Positions 1-10,380 of a stretch of DNA of 64,000 bases are shown one piece after another. Both the position numbers and the translations under genes were made by a program. Source of the DNA: Toxorhynchites rutilus septentrionalis (lineage: Eukaryota > Arthropoda > Insecta > Diptera > Culicidae); assembly GCF_029784135.1 (NCBI RefSeq), contig NC_073746.1, positions 59,122,097 to 59,186,096 on the forward strand. Direction: 5' to 3'. Each line of letters opens with the position of its first letter. Positions within the stretch are counted from its first letter, which is position 1. The notes under the pieces were generated by a model. It did no database searches, was not told where the DNA came from, and saw nothing but the letters and a program-made list of their open reading frames with translations.

Positions 1-1514
1 AATATAACTTGCTTATCTTTATAGATAGAAGTAAACATAGTTCTACAATGTTGTAGTTCCAGTTATTTGAGACATCTTTGTAGAACAAAGTTTTTTTTCT
101 ATCTCTTGAAATAACCGACATAGCGCCATTTGTCTATGTTAAAGGGCGAACACGAAACTATTGCGACACCGAAAATGTCATTCCAATTTTCTTATAATGT
201 TTAGAATCAAACCAAAATTTTAGGGTAGTTTTATACATATATTTACTTCAAAAATCAAAAGAAAAGTTAATAGATGGAGCCTTGAGTATAAAATTGAACG
301 CATTTTCGCTTGATGCCCTCCATCTAGGATTGGGCGATCTTTAGAAAAAGATCGATCTTGATGGATCGATTTTCTAAACGGCGCAGGGATCGATTCACTG
401 ATTAAGTCGGTACCAAAGAATCGATCTTTGCTGAATCGATCTTTGAAAAATTGAATGCCAATGTGAATATTTACTTTTTTATTTACTTGTTCTGTATAAG
501 TAAAGACTTTTTCTAGAACATGAAATAAACATTTCACATTTCTATTCAAACATCAAAGGCATTTCAGTTTGATTCTCAGAATGTAAGTCACAAAAAAATT
601 GAAAGCCTAGAGAAAATGTATTTTCCACAGCATTCATCTTGAACCGTTAAGGAATTACTTAATCAAATAATTAAATGAAATTATAATCGGAAATTCATTC
701 AAAAACACGTATTAGCTTAAGGTGGCACTCTTGCCCCGGGTTCCCCTACTTCACTCCTCATGATGTGTGATTTTCAACACTATGTTATTTTTTGTGTTTG
801 TGTAAATTAAAATTGAAATCATGCGTTTTTTGGGTAAAAAATCATCAATAACTTTGAGTAGGATTAAGATATTGACAAGCTCTGCATCGCAAAATGTTGG
901 TATTGATAATCTCTAAAAGTCGTACGAAGACAATTTTTATGTAGAATTTGAGTTAAAGCCAAAAACCCCGTTTTTTCATGGTCACCCTAATGCAACTTAG
1001 AAAAAAAGCGCTAAATCGTTTATATTGAAAAAAAGAAAAAAAAAACTTTGTTCTACAAAGTTGTTTAAAATAACTGGGGCTACAACATTATTGAACTACG
1101 AATATCTCTATATATAAAGATAAGAAAGTTAGATTTTTTATTTTATCGACAATTTTGGTCACCCTATTTTTGATAACATAAAAATGAGCGCTCTGTCATA
1201 TGTAACACTTTGTTGAAGACAGTTTTTGTCTAAAGAACAAATACCTCCCATATTTTGCCGCTTTCTACCTAAGTTACATAAGGGTAACCATGAAAAAACG
1301 TGTTCTTTTGCTTTAACTCTTATATTTCAAATTCTACATCGAAACTGTCTTCGTACGACTTTTAGAGCTAATCAATACCAACATTTCACGATGCAGAGCT
1401 TGTCAACATCTTAATCCTACTCAAAGTAATTGATGGTTTTTTACAAAAAACCTCATGATTTTAATTTTAATTCACTCAAACACAAAAAATAACATAGTTT
1501 TGTGAATCACATAT
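1..1514. repeat. Interlocking long inverted repeats
   Basis: Two overlapping inverted-repeat pairs. Positions about 4-105 pair with about 1036-1135 (both contain a TTGTAGAACAAAGTT core). Positions about 766-1003 pair with about 1268-1514 (both contain the CGTACGAAGACA / TGTCTTCGTACG core and a GTAGGATTAAGAT / ATCTTAATCCTAC core). Arms are imperfect, with small indels. No transposase is seen inside. These look like foldback or MITE-type elements, one of which probably begins before the window. Confidence 0.6.
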
Positions 1515-1682
1515 TATATAGAGTGAATTTTTTTCTTTCAAATTTCGTCAACAAACATTTTTTATGTCTTTATTTGTTTTTTTTTTTAAACATTACTTCG
1601 GATTAATCAATTTACACGGTAAACTTCAGATGTGCAACGTAAGAAGTTGGTCAGATTAGTGATTCACGTATAATTTAAAGGA

Positions 1683-2590
1683 ATGGCGAAAGGTAATCGA
1701 TTAACGGAGGAAGAACGGAGAATAATAAAGATGTTCAAAGAAGAAAAGTTTTCTAATAGCTCGACCGCAACAAAAATTGGTCAATCTGAGAAAGTGGTCG
1801 TAATTTCTTGAAAATGGGCCCGAAATATGGAATAAAACAACCTACAAAAGGAAACACCAAAGTTACTTTGTGTGTTAAAGGTCAAATAAGACACGAAGCA
1901 ACCAAGAAAAGATTGTCGTGCTCACAAATTAAGGCAGGATTGGATGTTCCTGTAACGAAGAGGCATATTGCGCGCATCTTGAACGATTCAAGTGGAAGAA
2001 ACTTTAAGAAAAGCCGACTCATAAGCAGAACCGTTTAAATTTCGCCCGGCAATACATGGAATGGAAACTAGAATGGCGAAATGTTGTGTTTTCCGTCTAA
2101 AAAAGTTTAATTTGGATGGCCCGGACTGTTACAGTTACTATTGGCACGATTTATGTCAGCGGAATGTCATGAGATTGAAGTGAAACTTTGGGGGCGGAAG
2201 CAAGCTTCCCATTTGTTCCATTTCCACCCGAATTAACTACGAAAAGTATCTTGAGTTGCTGGAGGACGTTTCGATTAGCCATATTGAGAAAAACGCTACT
2301 GAGGATATTGGTTTTCAGCAGGATAATGCATCGATCCACGTTTCCAAGCAATCAAAGACATGATTTGTTGAGAAGGACATTCAGCTTCTTGAATGGCCTG
2401 CTTGCAGTCCCGATTGCAATCACATAGTGAATCTTGGCCGGGATTGTCTATGCAATCGGGCGACAGTTTGACATCATTTCCAGCCTCAAGGCAGTAATTC
2501 AGGAGTGTTGGGCCCTAATCGATATGACAACACTTGAAAAGCTGTCTGACTCGATGCCAAATCAAATTTTTAAAGTGATCCGGACATACT
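1683..2590 (+). pseudogene. Tc3-like transposase relic
   Basis: Broken reading frame of a Tc1-superfamily (Tc3-like, DD34E type) transposase. The N-terminal helix-turn-helix portion is readable from the ATG at 1683 (LTEEERRIIKMFKEE), followed by several stops and frame changes. The catalytic region is visible as KKFNLDGPD (first D region), GFQQDNASIHVSKQ (second D) and LLEWPACSPDCNHIVNLG (third site). The third-site motif normally reads SPDxNPIENLWG; here the catalytic glutamate is valine. The sequence KLVDSMPN-like toward the C-terminus is also recognisable. The element is inactive. The 3' TIR follows at 2836-2866; no matching 5' TIR was found, so the left end was lost or overwritten next to the inverted repeats at 1-1514. 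Confidence 0.8.
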
Positions 2591-2835
2591 AAATATTAGC
2601 TACCGATTGAACTCGATATTTGCCGCACAATGTTTTTTATCGAAATATGAAGATGCGGCTAAACGAATGTCCACCCTAATTTCACATATTAAAAAATAAA
2701 AATAAAAATAGAAAATAAAAAGTGAATTGTTACTGTTTTTAGATAATGAATTCGATGAAAATAAACAATAATCGTCTTTTATGAGCAAAACTGAACAAAG
2801 AATTGACTTATTTTTAAACATATTGAGGAAAAATA

Positions 2836-2866
2836 AGGTGCGGCTAAACGAATGTCTTCCACTGTA
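2836..2866 (+). repeat. 3' terminal inverted repeat of the Tc3-like relic
   Basis: Reads GGTGCGGCTAAACGAATGTC and ends CCACTGTA, the typical inward form of a Tc3-type TIR with a TA target site. A second internal copy of GCGGCTAAACGAATGTCC occurs at 2655-2672, as in families with repeated transposase-binding sites. Confidence 0.65.
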
Positions 2867-4435
2867 TCAGTGTCGGTCCTAGTTCCCAAAGATACTTATA
2901 GTATTAATAGAAAATAGTCAGCAATTCTACTAGAGAGTAGTCACATTTTGTAGAACATTCAATAACAAACTGTATATACTTTTATTTTATTATTTTGTAA
3001 CTGTCTGGGACTGGGACAGTCAGCGTTTTCCTTTTGAAACGACGCTCAACATCGGCCCTTAGGGACCGACGCGGGATAATCGATGACTACTAAATGCGTT
3101 GAACAGATCTCTTCGATTACAATGTTCAAGGACACAACGTTACCACACAAGAAAATCGATTTTATCTGCGCTACGATTATTGCAAAACTCGAAAAACAGA
3201 GATCAAGCTAAATGGTCCAGTGAAACTCTATTACCGACTGATGCAATAAGGTTCGACCCCCCTATATCTCACTCAATCCATAATGCAGTCAATCAGCGCG
3301 CGGCGAGGCTGTTGTAGTCGACAACAACCGGAAGTCGATTTTGACGAGGCGTCAAATTACTGCCTCTAACCGCTTTTACTATATTGATAGAGTCCCCCTA
3401 GGTGTGTACCTTTGCTGCTGCAATTGCGAGGTAAATTAGTGCAAGATTGCGTCGTAATTATCGGCCTAACAGCTTCGATTTGAGCGGCAGATTGAAATGG
3501 ACCGCCGCGGAGCAGTTGATTAGCACAGATTCACGTGAGCTGCTGTTGGGGCGCCCGCCGCCATGACTGCCGCATTAATCACTCATATACATAAATTCCG
3601 CGTCCCACGAAACGGACAAACAAACGGCATTCGATTGAACGAACCTGAGTCCCGCATGAACGGTTGCGTACCGTTGCGTGACGGGCGGCACCGAAAAAAA
3701 AGCACTGTCAACACAGCAAAACAGGAAGAATGAATTTGTTTCGTGATTTGGAAACAATTTTCATGTGTATTTCTAGCCCGTGTAAAGTAGCGTTTAAATT
3801 GAAAACGTTTTCTTCCACTTGCGCTGGCAGCGGCGGACACGCCCTGAAAGTGCCACGCCGCCTCGATTCCATGGCACCGATAAATTATTCAGCCGGAATT
3901 GTTAAACCACGGCTCCCGAGAATGGGTTCAGTTCGAGTATCAGATCATCGGCTCTCGGGCAGCCATTAATCAGGCTTTAGTGGTGCCTTATAAATTGCCC
4001 TGTGTCGTCAGATTATTCACCTGGGAAGGATTTTTGTTGGCGTGTCTCTTACGGTCTCGAAGCTTGATTGTAACCCCCTAATGGGACACATTTTTCTACC
4101 GAAACTCCGAGACTCGAAGCAGTCCACGTCTGACATCATAATTGGGCGTGTGCAATCCTGCTATCCTGCAGACGATACGTGTCAAATGTGGTGTCATCAA
4201 CGAACGGTGAAATTGATTAGGGAAGGTACGGTTCTAAAATCGCACACATTATGCTCTCTCCTGCTGGGTTTCGATTCGCTTCGGGTTCTTTTTCCAATTC
4301 ACCCGTCGACAGAACAAATCTCATTCTTTACACAGGTGAAGTTGAATGAGACAGTGTTTACGCTTGAGTTGTTAGAAAAAGGGAGCTGTGTCTGTAGGAA
4401 TGACATTTCGATTGATAAGCTAGGCTTTCACTCAC
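2867..4435. other. Intron 3 sequence of the T-box gene, repeat-poor
   Basis: Just downstream of exon 3 on the gene strand. Composition is more balanced than in the transposon-rich parts, especially 3000-4430, and I see no transposase, RT or TIR structure. No further T-box exon could be recognised here. Possible regulatory DNA; open frames of 60-176 codons on both strands have no recognisable content. Confidence 0.45.
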
Positions 4436-4566
4436 CGTCCTGTTTTAGTGATGATCATCTCCGTCCCCAACTCGTGGAATTTGTCCCACAGCTCCTTGGT
4501 TTCCAGATGACACTGCACGGGCAGCAGATCATCCGAATTGCAGCTGCCAACGATTTTGTGTTTAGT
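4436..4566 (-). CDS. Tbx20: Tbx20-class T-box gene, coding exon 3 (start of T-box DNA-binding domain)
   Basis: Exon of 131 bp encoding 43 codons plus two bases (phase 2). The core [17 protein letters not shown] followed by IITKTGR is the opening of a T-box. The combination of [14 protein letters not shown] and IITK is the Tbx20/midline/H15 signature; Tbx1, Tbx2 and Tbx15 class proteins differ at several of these positions. The acceptor has a T-rich tract ending in ACAG, and the donor is a consensus GTGAGT at 4435. The T-box continues (expected RMFP and onward) in exons below position 1 that are not in the window. Known family role: Tbx20-class factors bind T-box half-sites and act in heart, nervous system and epidermal patterning. 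Several + strand open frames across this exon are shadows. Confidence 0.93.
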
Positions 4567-4630
4567 CTGTAAAAAGGGGACAAATGATCTTGTTATATAA
4601 CGTTCATGAAACAACCGCAGGTCACTATAC
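4567..4630 (-). other. Intron 2 of the T-box gene (64 bp)
   Basis: GT-AG intron between exons 2 and 3 on the minus strand, with a GTATAG donor and an acceptor preceded by a run of C and T. The 64-bp length is typical for short insect introns. Phase 0. Confidence 0.85.
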
Positions 4631-4806
4631 CGTGGCAGGTTCCGGCGTTAGTCGTTCCTCGTCCGAGGGGCTAGTAGGTGTTGCGGTGGCTCGCGAGTGG
4701 GACGCCCTGTTGGAGGTACGCGAGGGCCCTTCCGAGTCACTGCACTGCTCCACGTCGACGTCTACCTCATCGTCGCCCACGGGAAAACGATCGACCGAGA
4801 TTGGAC
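4631..4806 (-). CDS. Tbx20: Tbx20-class T-box gene, coding exon 2
   Basis: Internal exon of 176 bp: two bases completing a serine codon from exon 1, then 58 codons. It is preceded by a pyrimidine-bearing acceptor ending CCGCACAG and followed by a GTATAG donor, which is weaker than the other donors. The product is an acidic and Ser/Thr-rich linker, with the acidic run [10 protein letters not shown] followed by SDSEG and a proline/serine/threonine stretch. This is the unstructured part between the eh1 motif and the T-box. It has no catalytic or binding residues of its own. It ends in phase 0, matching the start of exon 3 across a 64-bp intron. In genomic frame the reading continues only two codons past the donor before a stop, which supports splicing at this point. 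Confidence 0.82.
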
Positions 4807-4989
4807 CTGTGCGGTTGAGAACGATCACAGAAGCTATGATTAGTTTGTTTATCGCGAACAAGGCGAGGTTCCGAATGCTTCTGGGCCTCTTTTGGTCTGA
4901 GCAGGAGGAAACCACCTCAAAAAGGTGTTATATGCTGTGTAGATTGCGTAGAACAATAACAGCTCTCGTTACGCCTGAATTCCCGGTTG

Positions 4990-5786
4990 GAATCTAAGCC
5001 GCGGCCGGAAGAACGATAGCAAGAGTGTAAGTAATAAAATTAAGCTCATAAATATAAACTAATCAATCATTTAAATAGCCCGCGAAACAATAAAAAGTGC
5101 AAGTGAGCTTAGCAGACGAATAAATGATAAGGCCACTAAACTATCGTACCGTTGGATGCGGCGAAATTGAATGGACCGCCACTTATAAGTGCGTGATTTT
5201 CGAAAATTCCACAACAAATCGTAACGATATTAAATTTTGAAATACATTTTTGAGATGAACATATTTTTTGCAACACCCTTTATACGAGAAGCATGGCTCT
5301 GTTTGACTACTCGACTGTAGACTGTTTCAAAACAACCGACGGGTGCAATTCCTCGATTCGAGGACGCCCGGTCCGTCGGATACGGGTGAGAAGGTGGCGG
5401 TAAATATTCACCACATTCGGGTCGAGTTGGCATCAAACGCATAAATTAATTCCAAACAGATTATCACCACTATTAGAGGCGTAATCGCTGCAATTATATT
5501 AAACATATATATATATACATTCAACCGAGCTGACGATTCTTGTTGGCCGGGGGAACGCAAGGCCCGGCAAGTGGAACGCTGATCCGTCAGGTTTTGCGTA
5601 GTGCTGACTTATTCATCGGCTCGAAATTGAATTATGGGCGATGCAAATCGAACGCTGATAGTTCGAATATTGGAATTTGTTTAGCAGCTTTTTTTTCCAG
5701 TTTTTTTTAATGTTAATTTCAGAGAATAACAACTCCAGCTGACTTGAAGGCGATCTTAAATAGAAGTAAAATGCAAACTCAGTAGC
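4990..5786. other. Repeat-poor intron 1 segment next to exon 2
   Basis: Mixed-composition DNA without recognisable transposon features. It contains GC-rich patches (about 5335-5430 and 5525-5600) and AT-rich homeodomain-type TAAT cores. Candidate regulatory DNA only by lack of repeats and proximity to an exon. Confidence 0.35.
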
Positions 5787-5850
5787 ACAAAATAAATTAT
5801 ATTTCAACCATTTGAAAATCATCAAATGGTTGAAATATAATTTATTTTGT
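5787..5850. repeat. Perfect 29-bp inverted repeat (hairpin)
   Basis: Arms 5787-5815 and 5822-5850 are exact reverse complements with a 6-base loop. The arms are AT-rich. The perfect match suggests a recent snap-back duplication. It would fold as a miRNA-sized hairpin if transcribed with the intron, but nothing else supports an RNA gene. Confidence 0.75.
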
Positions 5851-5995
5851 TTGTAAGCATGCTGTCGAAATAATCGTCACAGGGGATTGAGTATTGAGAC
5901 TACGTGCAAAATTAAATAAGCAATTTTGAGCAAAAAGTAAGGTGACATGTTCACATGTCCCGAAAATATGTTTACAGTTTCAACAATATTTTATA

Positions 5996-6674
5996 CTAGC
6001 TAACCCGGCAAACTTCGTCCCGCCCATTTACTTGATTAATTCTCGAGTAATGCAGAAATTTGTGTTTTATTTGTATGGCAGCCACCCCTAAGAGAGGGGG
6101 GAGGACTGTCTAACCATCATAGAAACATTTCTTGCATCCTAAAACTTTCACATGCCAACTTTGGTTTCGTTTGATTGATTAATTTCCGAGTAATGCAAAA
6201 AATTGTGTTTCATTTGTATGGCAGCCCCCTCTAAGAGAGGGGGAAGGAGTATCTTATCACCATAGAAACATTTATTGCATCCTAAAACCTCCACATGCCA
6301 AATTTGGTTTCATTTGCTTAATTAATTCTCGAGTAATGCAGAAATTTGTGTTTCATTTGTATGGCGGCCCCCCCTTTGAGTGGGGGAAGGACTGTCTAAC
6401 CATCATAGAAACATTTATTGCACCCTAAAACTTTTACATGCCAACTTTGGTCTCGTTTGCTTGGTTAATTTCCGAGTAATGCAGAAATTTGTGTTTCATT
6501 TGTATGGCAGCCCCCCCTTAGAGAGGGGGGAGGGGTCTCAAAATATCACGAAAACCTTCCCCGGCCCGAAAAACCCCTACATACCAATTTTCATGTCGAT
6601 CGGTTCAGTAGTTTCCGAGTCTATAAGAATCAGACAGACAGACAGACATCACTCCATTTTTATATATATATAGA
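5996..6674 (-). mobile_element. Non-autonomous Helitron with internal 143-bp tandem repeats
   Basis: Read on the minus strand it starts TCTATATATATATAAAAATG (preceded by A) and ends GCCGGGTTAGCTAG followed by T. This fits Helitron hallmarks: 5' TC, 3' CTRR (here CTAG), insertion between A and T, and no target duplication. The 5' region also has the GTCTGTCTGTCTG tract and the GACTCGGAAACTACTGAACC segment common to arthropod Helitrons. No Rep/helicase coding is present. The body consists largely of four copies of a 143-bp unit. Total length 679 bp. Confidence 0.8.
6030..6545. repeat. Four-copy tandem repeat, period 143 bp
   Basis: Units share a TAATTCTCGAGTAATGCAGA / TAATTTCCGAGTAATGC segment. 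The CGAG cores are spaced exactly 143 bp apart three times (anchors at 6041, 6184, 6327 and 6470). Each unit also contains TTTGTATGGC followed by a C-run and then a G-run, which could itself fold. The last unit changes into the Helitron 5' region. Confidence 0.85.
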
Positions 6675-7498
6675 TTAACTTTTTTTTTAAAGATATAAAG
6701 TCTAAACGTGTTTTGGCGTGCATCGAATTTTGTAAAAAAAACGGAAGAACATTCCAGAAATACTTGAAATGTTGACACTGGCATGCTGTGAGTCTGAGTG
6801 AACACAATGTTTATAAGTATTACAATCTTCACCAAACAATTCAAGCACCATAATTCACCTGCTTGCTCATCGATGCTTTTAAGAGATTTTTTTAACAATG
6901 TTATCACCTTGCACAATCATGCCATACTCACAGGATTTCCCCTTGAGAGTTCTTCCTGTTGCTAAAACTGAAGAAGCCTATGGAAGGGCGGAGATTTGCT
7001 ACAATTAAGGAAGATACTGCATCGCTAGAAGAGCTGAAGACTACGCTTATCCGACGTGCTTCAAGGATTGCAATTGTAACAATAGAATGAGTGTATTATA
7101 TTCGAAGGGCATTTCTTTGGAGGAGTCGATTTTTTATGATAATATATTTATTTATTCATCTATATTCATTGAATCCATCTAACTTCTTGAACATTCTTTG
7201 TATAATTCGTTGAAATCTATTTTTTTTAAATCACGCTTAACAAAAAAAAATCCAGTTTTGTAAATTTAGTTCATTTTTTTGGTTATTGTTCGCTGGAACA
7301 AAATACCTATCGCCAATACCAGAATGCACCTTATCCCTCAAAGCAAATAGGAAGTAGCAATCATGCAACCACAAATGGTACACCATTTTTTAATACATAT
7401 CTCTATGAAAAGAAAAATTATTTGAGCTCCACATGACATCCCAATCGAATTTTAGGTACAATTTCTTATACTACGGATTCCATGAAAATATATACATA
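6675..7498. other. No recognisable gene or element
   Basis: AT-rich intron sequence between the Helitron and the palindromic element. I see no coding homology, terminal repeats or tandem structure. Confidence 0.4.
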
Positions 7499-8974
7499 CA
7501 GCCATTCCATGCCAAACCGATATGGTGGTTCTCAGATTTTCGTCAAAAGTGGTAATTTTGTTCTCTATCGCAAATTATGAGATTCGTTTTTTTTATTTTT
7601 TTGTTAGGTTGACCATTTTCATTTTAGGGTGGTCAAAAAAAACATTTTTCGTATTTTTGCCAAAACTAACTTTTTTCGAAAAATCATAACTTTTAAACTA
7701 CTAGACCGATTCAGATGATCGACATATCAAATTAAAGTCATTGTATTTTTTGAAAAAAATTTATACCTGCGGAAAATTTGAATTCTGCTCTCGTTATTAT
7801 TGATTGTATTCGTTTTTTATTGTTTTCATAGTCTCGGAACCAAAGGCGCTATAGTTTTTTATATTTTTTTCTGGAAAGCTGAGGATTTTTCACACAACAT
7901 ATCTCGAAACTAGGGAAGCGTTTTTTTTTTTCGTTTTTGAGTTATGATTCGTCAAAGTTAGCCAATGGTCCAAAAAAATCATTTTTTCCCATTTTTTCCA
8001 CTACAAAAAATCATAACTTTTGATCTACTGGACCGATTCAGATGATCGACATATCAAATTAAAGCCAATGAGCTAGTCTTGTTTTAAAAAATATTACACT
8101 CTAAATAAAAATGGATTTTGTTTTCGTAATTATTGATTATATTTGTTTTTTTATAGCTTACATCGTTTCGGGACCAAGGGCGCCATCTTTTTTTTATATT
8201 TTTTCCTGAAAGCTGAGGTGTTTTCACAAAATATATACGAATACCAGAGAGGTGTTATTTTTCGTTTTTAAGTTATGATTTTTTAAAGTTAACATGTTTT
8301 CAGTTTTCGTTCAACATTTCTATGCGACTAGACTGTATGTATGTGATTATAATCCAATTAATTGGCGAATGTGTTATTTTTTCAAAAAATGTTTGTAGGC
8401 TTTAATTTGATATGTCGATCATCTGAATCGGTCCAGTAGTTCAAAAGTAATAAATTTTTGAAGAAAGTCATTTTTGGGAAAAAAAAGGGGAAAATGAATT
8501 TTTGGGTCATCGGCTAACTATGAAAAACCATAACTCAAGAACGAAAAAAACGCCTCCTTGGTTTCGAGATATGTTATGTGGAAAATTCTCAGCTTTCCAG
8601 AAAAAATATGAAAAACTAAAGCGCCTTTGGTCCCGAGACTATGAAAACAATAAAAAAACAAATACAAACAATAATAACGAGAGCATAATTAAGATTTTCT
8701 GCAGGTATAATATTTTTTCAAAAAAAAACCAGGTGATTGGCTTTAACTTGATGCGTCGATCATCTGAATCGGCCTAGTGGTTCAAAAGTAATGAATTTTT
8801 TAAAAAAGTCTTTTTTGGCAAAAATGCGAAAAAATGTTTTTTTGGACCACACTAAAATGGAAATGGTTTCCCTAATAAAAAAAATAAAAAAAATACGGGT
8901 CTCATAATTTGCGATAAAGAACAAAACTACCACAAATCTGAGAACCACTATATCGGTTTGGCATGGAATGGCTG
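7499..8974. mobile_element. Long palindromic TIR element flanked by CATA
   Basis: Starts CAGCCATTCCATGCCAAACC and ends with its reverse complement GGTTTGGCATGGAATGGCTG. Flanks are CATA at 7495-7498 and 8975-8978, a likely 4-bp target duplication. The arms extend far inward: a 'GATGATCGACATATCAAATT' block at about 7715 and 8040 reappears inverted at about 8408 and 8753. Short reading frames occur but no recognisable transposase. Two partial copies of the same family lie at 41600-42362 and 61640-61990. Confidence 0.7.
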
Positions 8975-9054
8975 CATATATACAAAACTAAATTTTAACT
9001 ATCTCACAGGAAAACTCTCTTGCCTTAACTTAACTTTTAATTGTTCAATCTTAA

Positions 9055-10380
9055 CTACACTCGACAAAAAAAATTGAGAAGCGAGAGGCATCATCGATTT
9101 TTTTATGTAATAAAACGCTGTAGAAATTTAATTTATAGGAATTATATCTTCAGCTTTCGCTTATAATCAGATAAGAGTGTATAGATCACGTTGGCCATGC
9201 TTCACTGTCAATTTTTCGTAAATTTGGAAAAATGTCGTCGAACGAAAAAGAGCGTCGTGAATTAATCCAGTGTACTCATTTCGAGAATCAGGAGTTGTCA
9301 CATCGGGACATCGGTAAGATGCTGGGAATCGTCCAATGCACGGTCAGCAGTGTACTAAAACGATACTTCGAGAACCTAACCATCGACCGGAAGGTGAAGA
9401 ACGGCAAAAATGGATGCTCCGTCAGTGAAAAAGATCACAAGCGCGTAGTTAAGCAGTTTAGACGTGATCCGAGAAGTTCGGTCCGGGATGTCGCCAATAA
9501 GCTGAATTTGTCAAGTTCATTCGTCCAGCGGACCAAGCAGCGGGAGGGCCTGCGTACATACAAGGTTCAGAAGGCTCCTAACCGCGACGAAAGGCAAAAC
9601 ATGATGGGGAAGACGCGAGTCCGGAAGCTGTACACCGAAATGCTGACGAAGCCGCACTGCCTGGTAATGGACGACGAAACCTACGTCAAAGCGGACTTTC
9701 GTCAGCTGCCGGGCCTGTTGTTCTTCTCCGCAGAGGACAAATTCAGCGTTCCGGAGGAGATTCGCAAGCAGAAACTATCCAAGTTTGCCAAAAAGTACAT
9801 GGTGTGGCAAGCGATCAGCTCTTGCGGAAAGCGGAGCGCCCTCTTCGTGATGACCGGCACGGTAAACGGGCAGGTTTACCTTAAGGAGTGCCTACAGAAG
9901 CGCTTACTACCACTATTGAAGCAGCACGAGGGCCCGACCATCTTCTGGCCGGATCTCGCTTCGTGCCACTATTCAAAGGACGTGTTGGAGTGGCACGAAG
10001 CCAACGGGGTCACCTTCGTGCCAAAGGAAATGAACCCGCCCAACGCGCCGGAGCTTCGTCCAATAGAGCAATATTGGGCGATTATGAAGCAGGCCCTCCA
10101 GAAGAACCCAAAAGTTGTCAAATCGGAGGCGGACTTCAAGAGAAAATGGATTTCTGTTCAAAAAAACTACAACCTGACGTTGTACAGAACCTTATGGACG
10201 GGGTAAAGAGGAAGGTGCGAGCATACGAGCTTGGGCTCGAAGTATGAATAAAAAGAAAATGCCAAAAGTTGTTTAATAGTTTTTATTTTACTGTCTAAAA
10301 TTTTCAAAAGGATCGGTCTACTGGGCGAATTTCTACAGCGTTTTTTCCGTGATGCAATTTGATGTGACACACCCTTTATA
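9055..10380 (+). mobile_element. DD37E (ITmD37E-type) IS630-Tc1-mariner transposon, defective
   Basis: Carries the transposase at 9232-10247. The 3' TIR (10328-10380) reads, inward from the end, AGGGTGTGTCACATCAAATT and then GCATCACGG, ending AACGCTGTAGAAATT. On the left only the inner 16 bp AAACGCTGTAGAAATT is preserved (about 9113-9128). Further out the left side reads TACACTCGACAAAAAAAATT, which matches the right terminus of a different element at 28841-29733 instead. The 5' terminus is therefore rearranged or chimeric, and the start coordinate is a best guess. Confidence 0.65.
9232..10247 (+). pseudogene. DD37E transposase with C-terminal frameshift
   Basis: DDE transposase of the IS630-Tc1-mariner superfamily, which would cut and rejoin TIR ends at TA sites. 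An N-terminal paired HTH region (about residues 1-115) is followed by the catalytic core. First aspartate lies in VMDDETYVKADF, second in IFWPDLASCHYS, and the glutamate in PELRPIEQYW. Exactly 37 residues lie between the second D and the E, which defines the mosquito DD37E family. The start ATG at 9232 follows AAAA, a good insect context. The continuous frame is 324 codons, but its last residues (after SVQKNY) are out of register: the family C-terminus (DVVQNLMDGVKRKVRAY) is in another frame ending at 10247. An A7 run at 10160-10166 is the likely slip site. All catalytic residues are intact. Confidence 0.88.

Noticed and set aside
3000..4430. Additional T-box exon in intron 3
   Set aside because: No sequence resembling the RMFP-to-YAYH part of the T-box could be read in any minus-strand frame.
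4042..4572. 176-codon + strand open frame
   Set aside because: It lies antisense to T-box exon 3, has no recognisable motif, and the minus strand has clear splice sites and domain sequence.
4625..4915. 96-codon minus-strand frame taken as a complete small gene
   Set aside because: It is exon 2 plus intronic read-through; an acceptor at 4807 and a donor at 4630 with matching phases explain it better, and its apparent start is a GTG.
5787..5850. miRNA precursor
   Set aside because: Perfect pairing without bulges, AT-only-type arms and short loop are not typical; kept as an inverted repeat.
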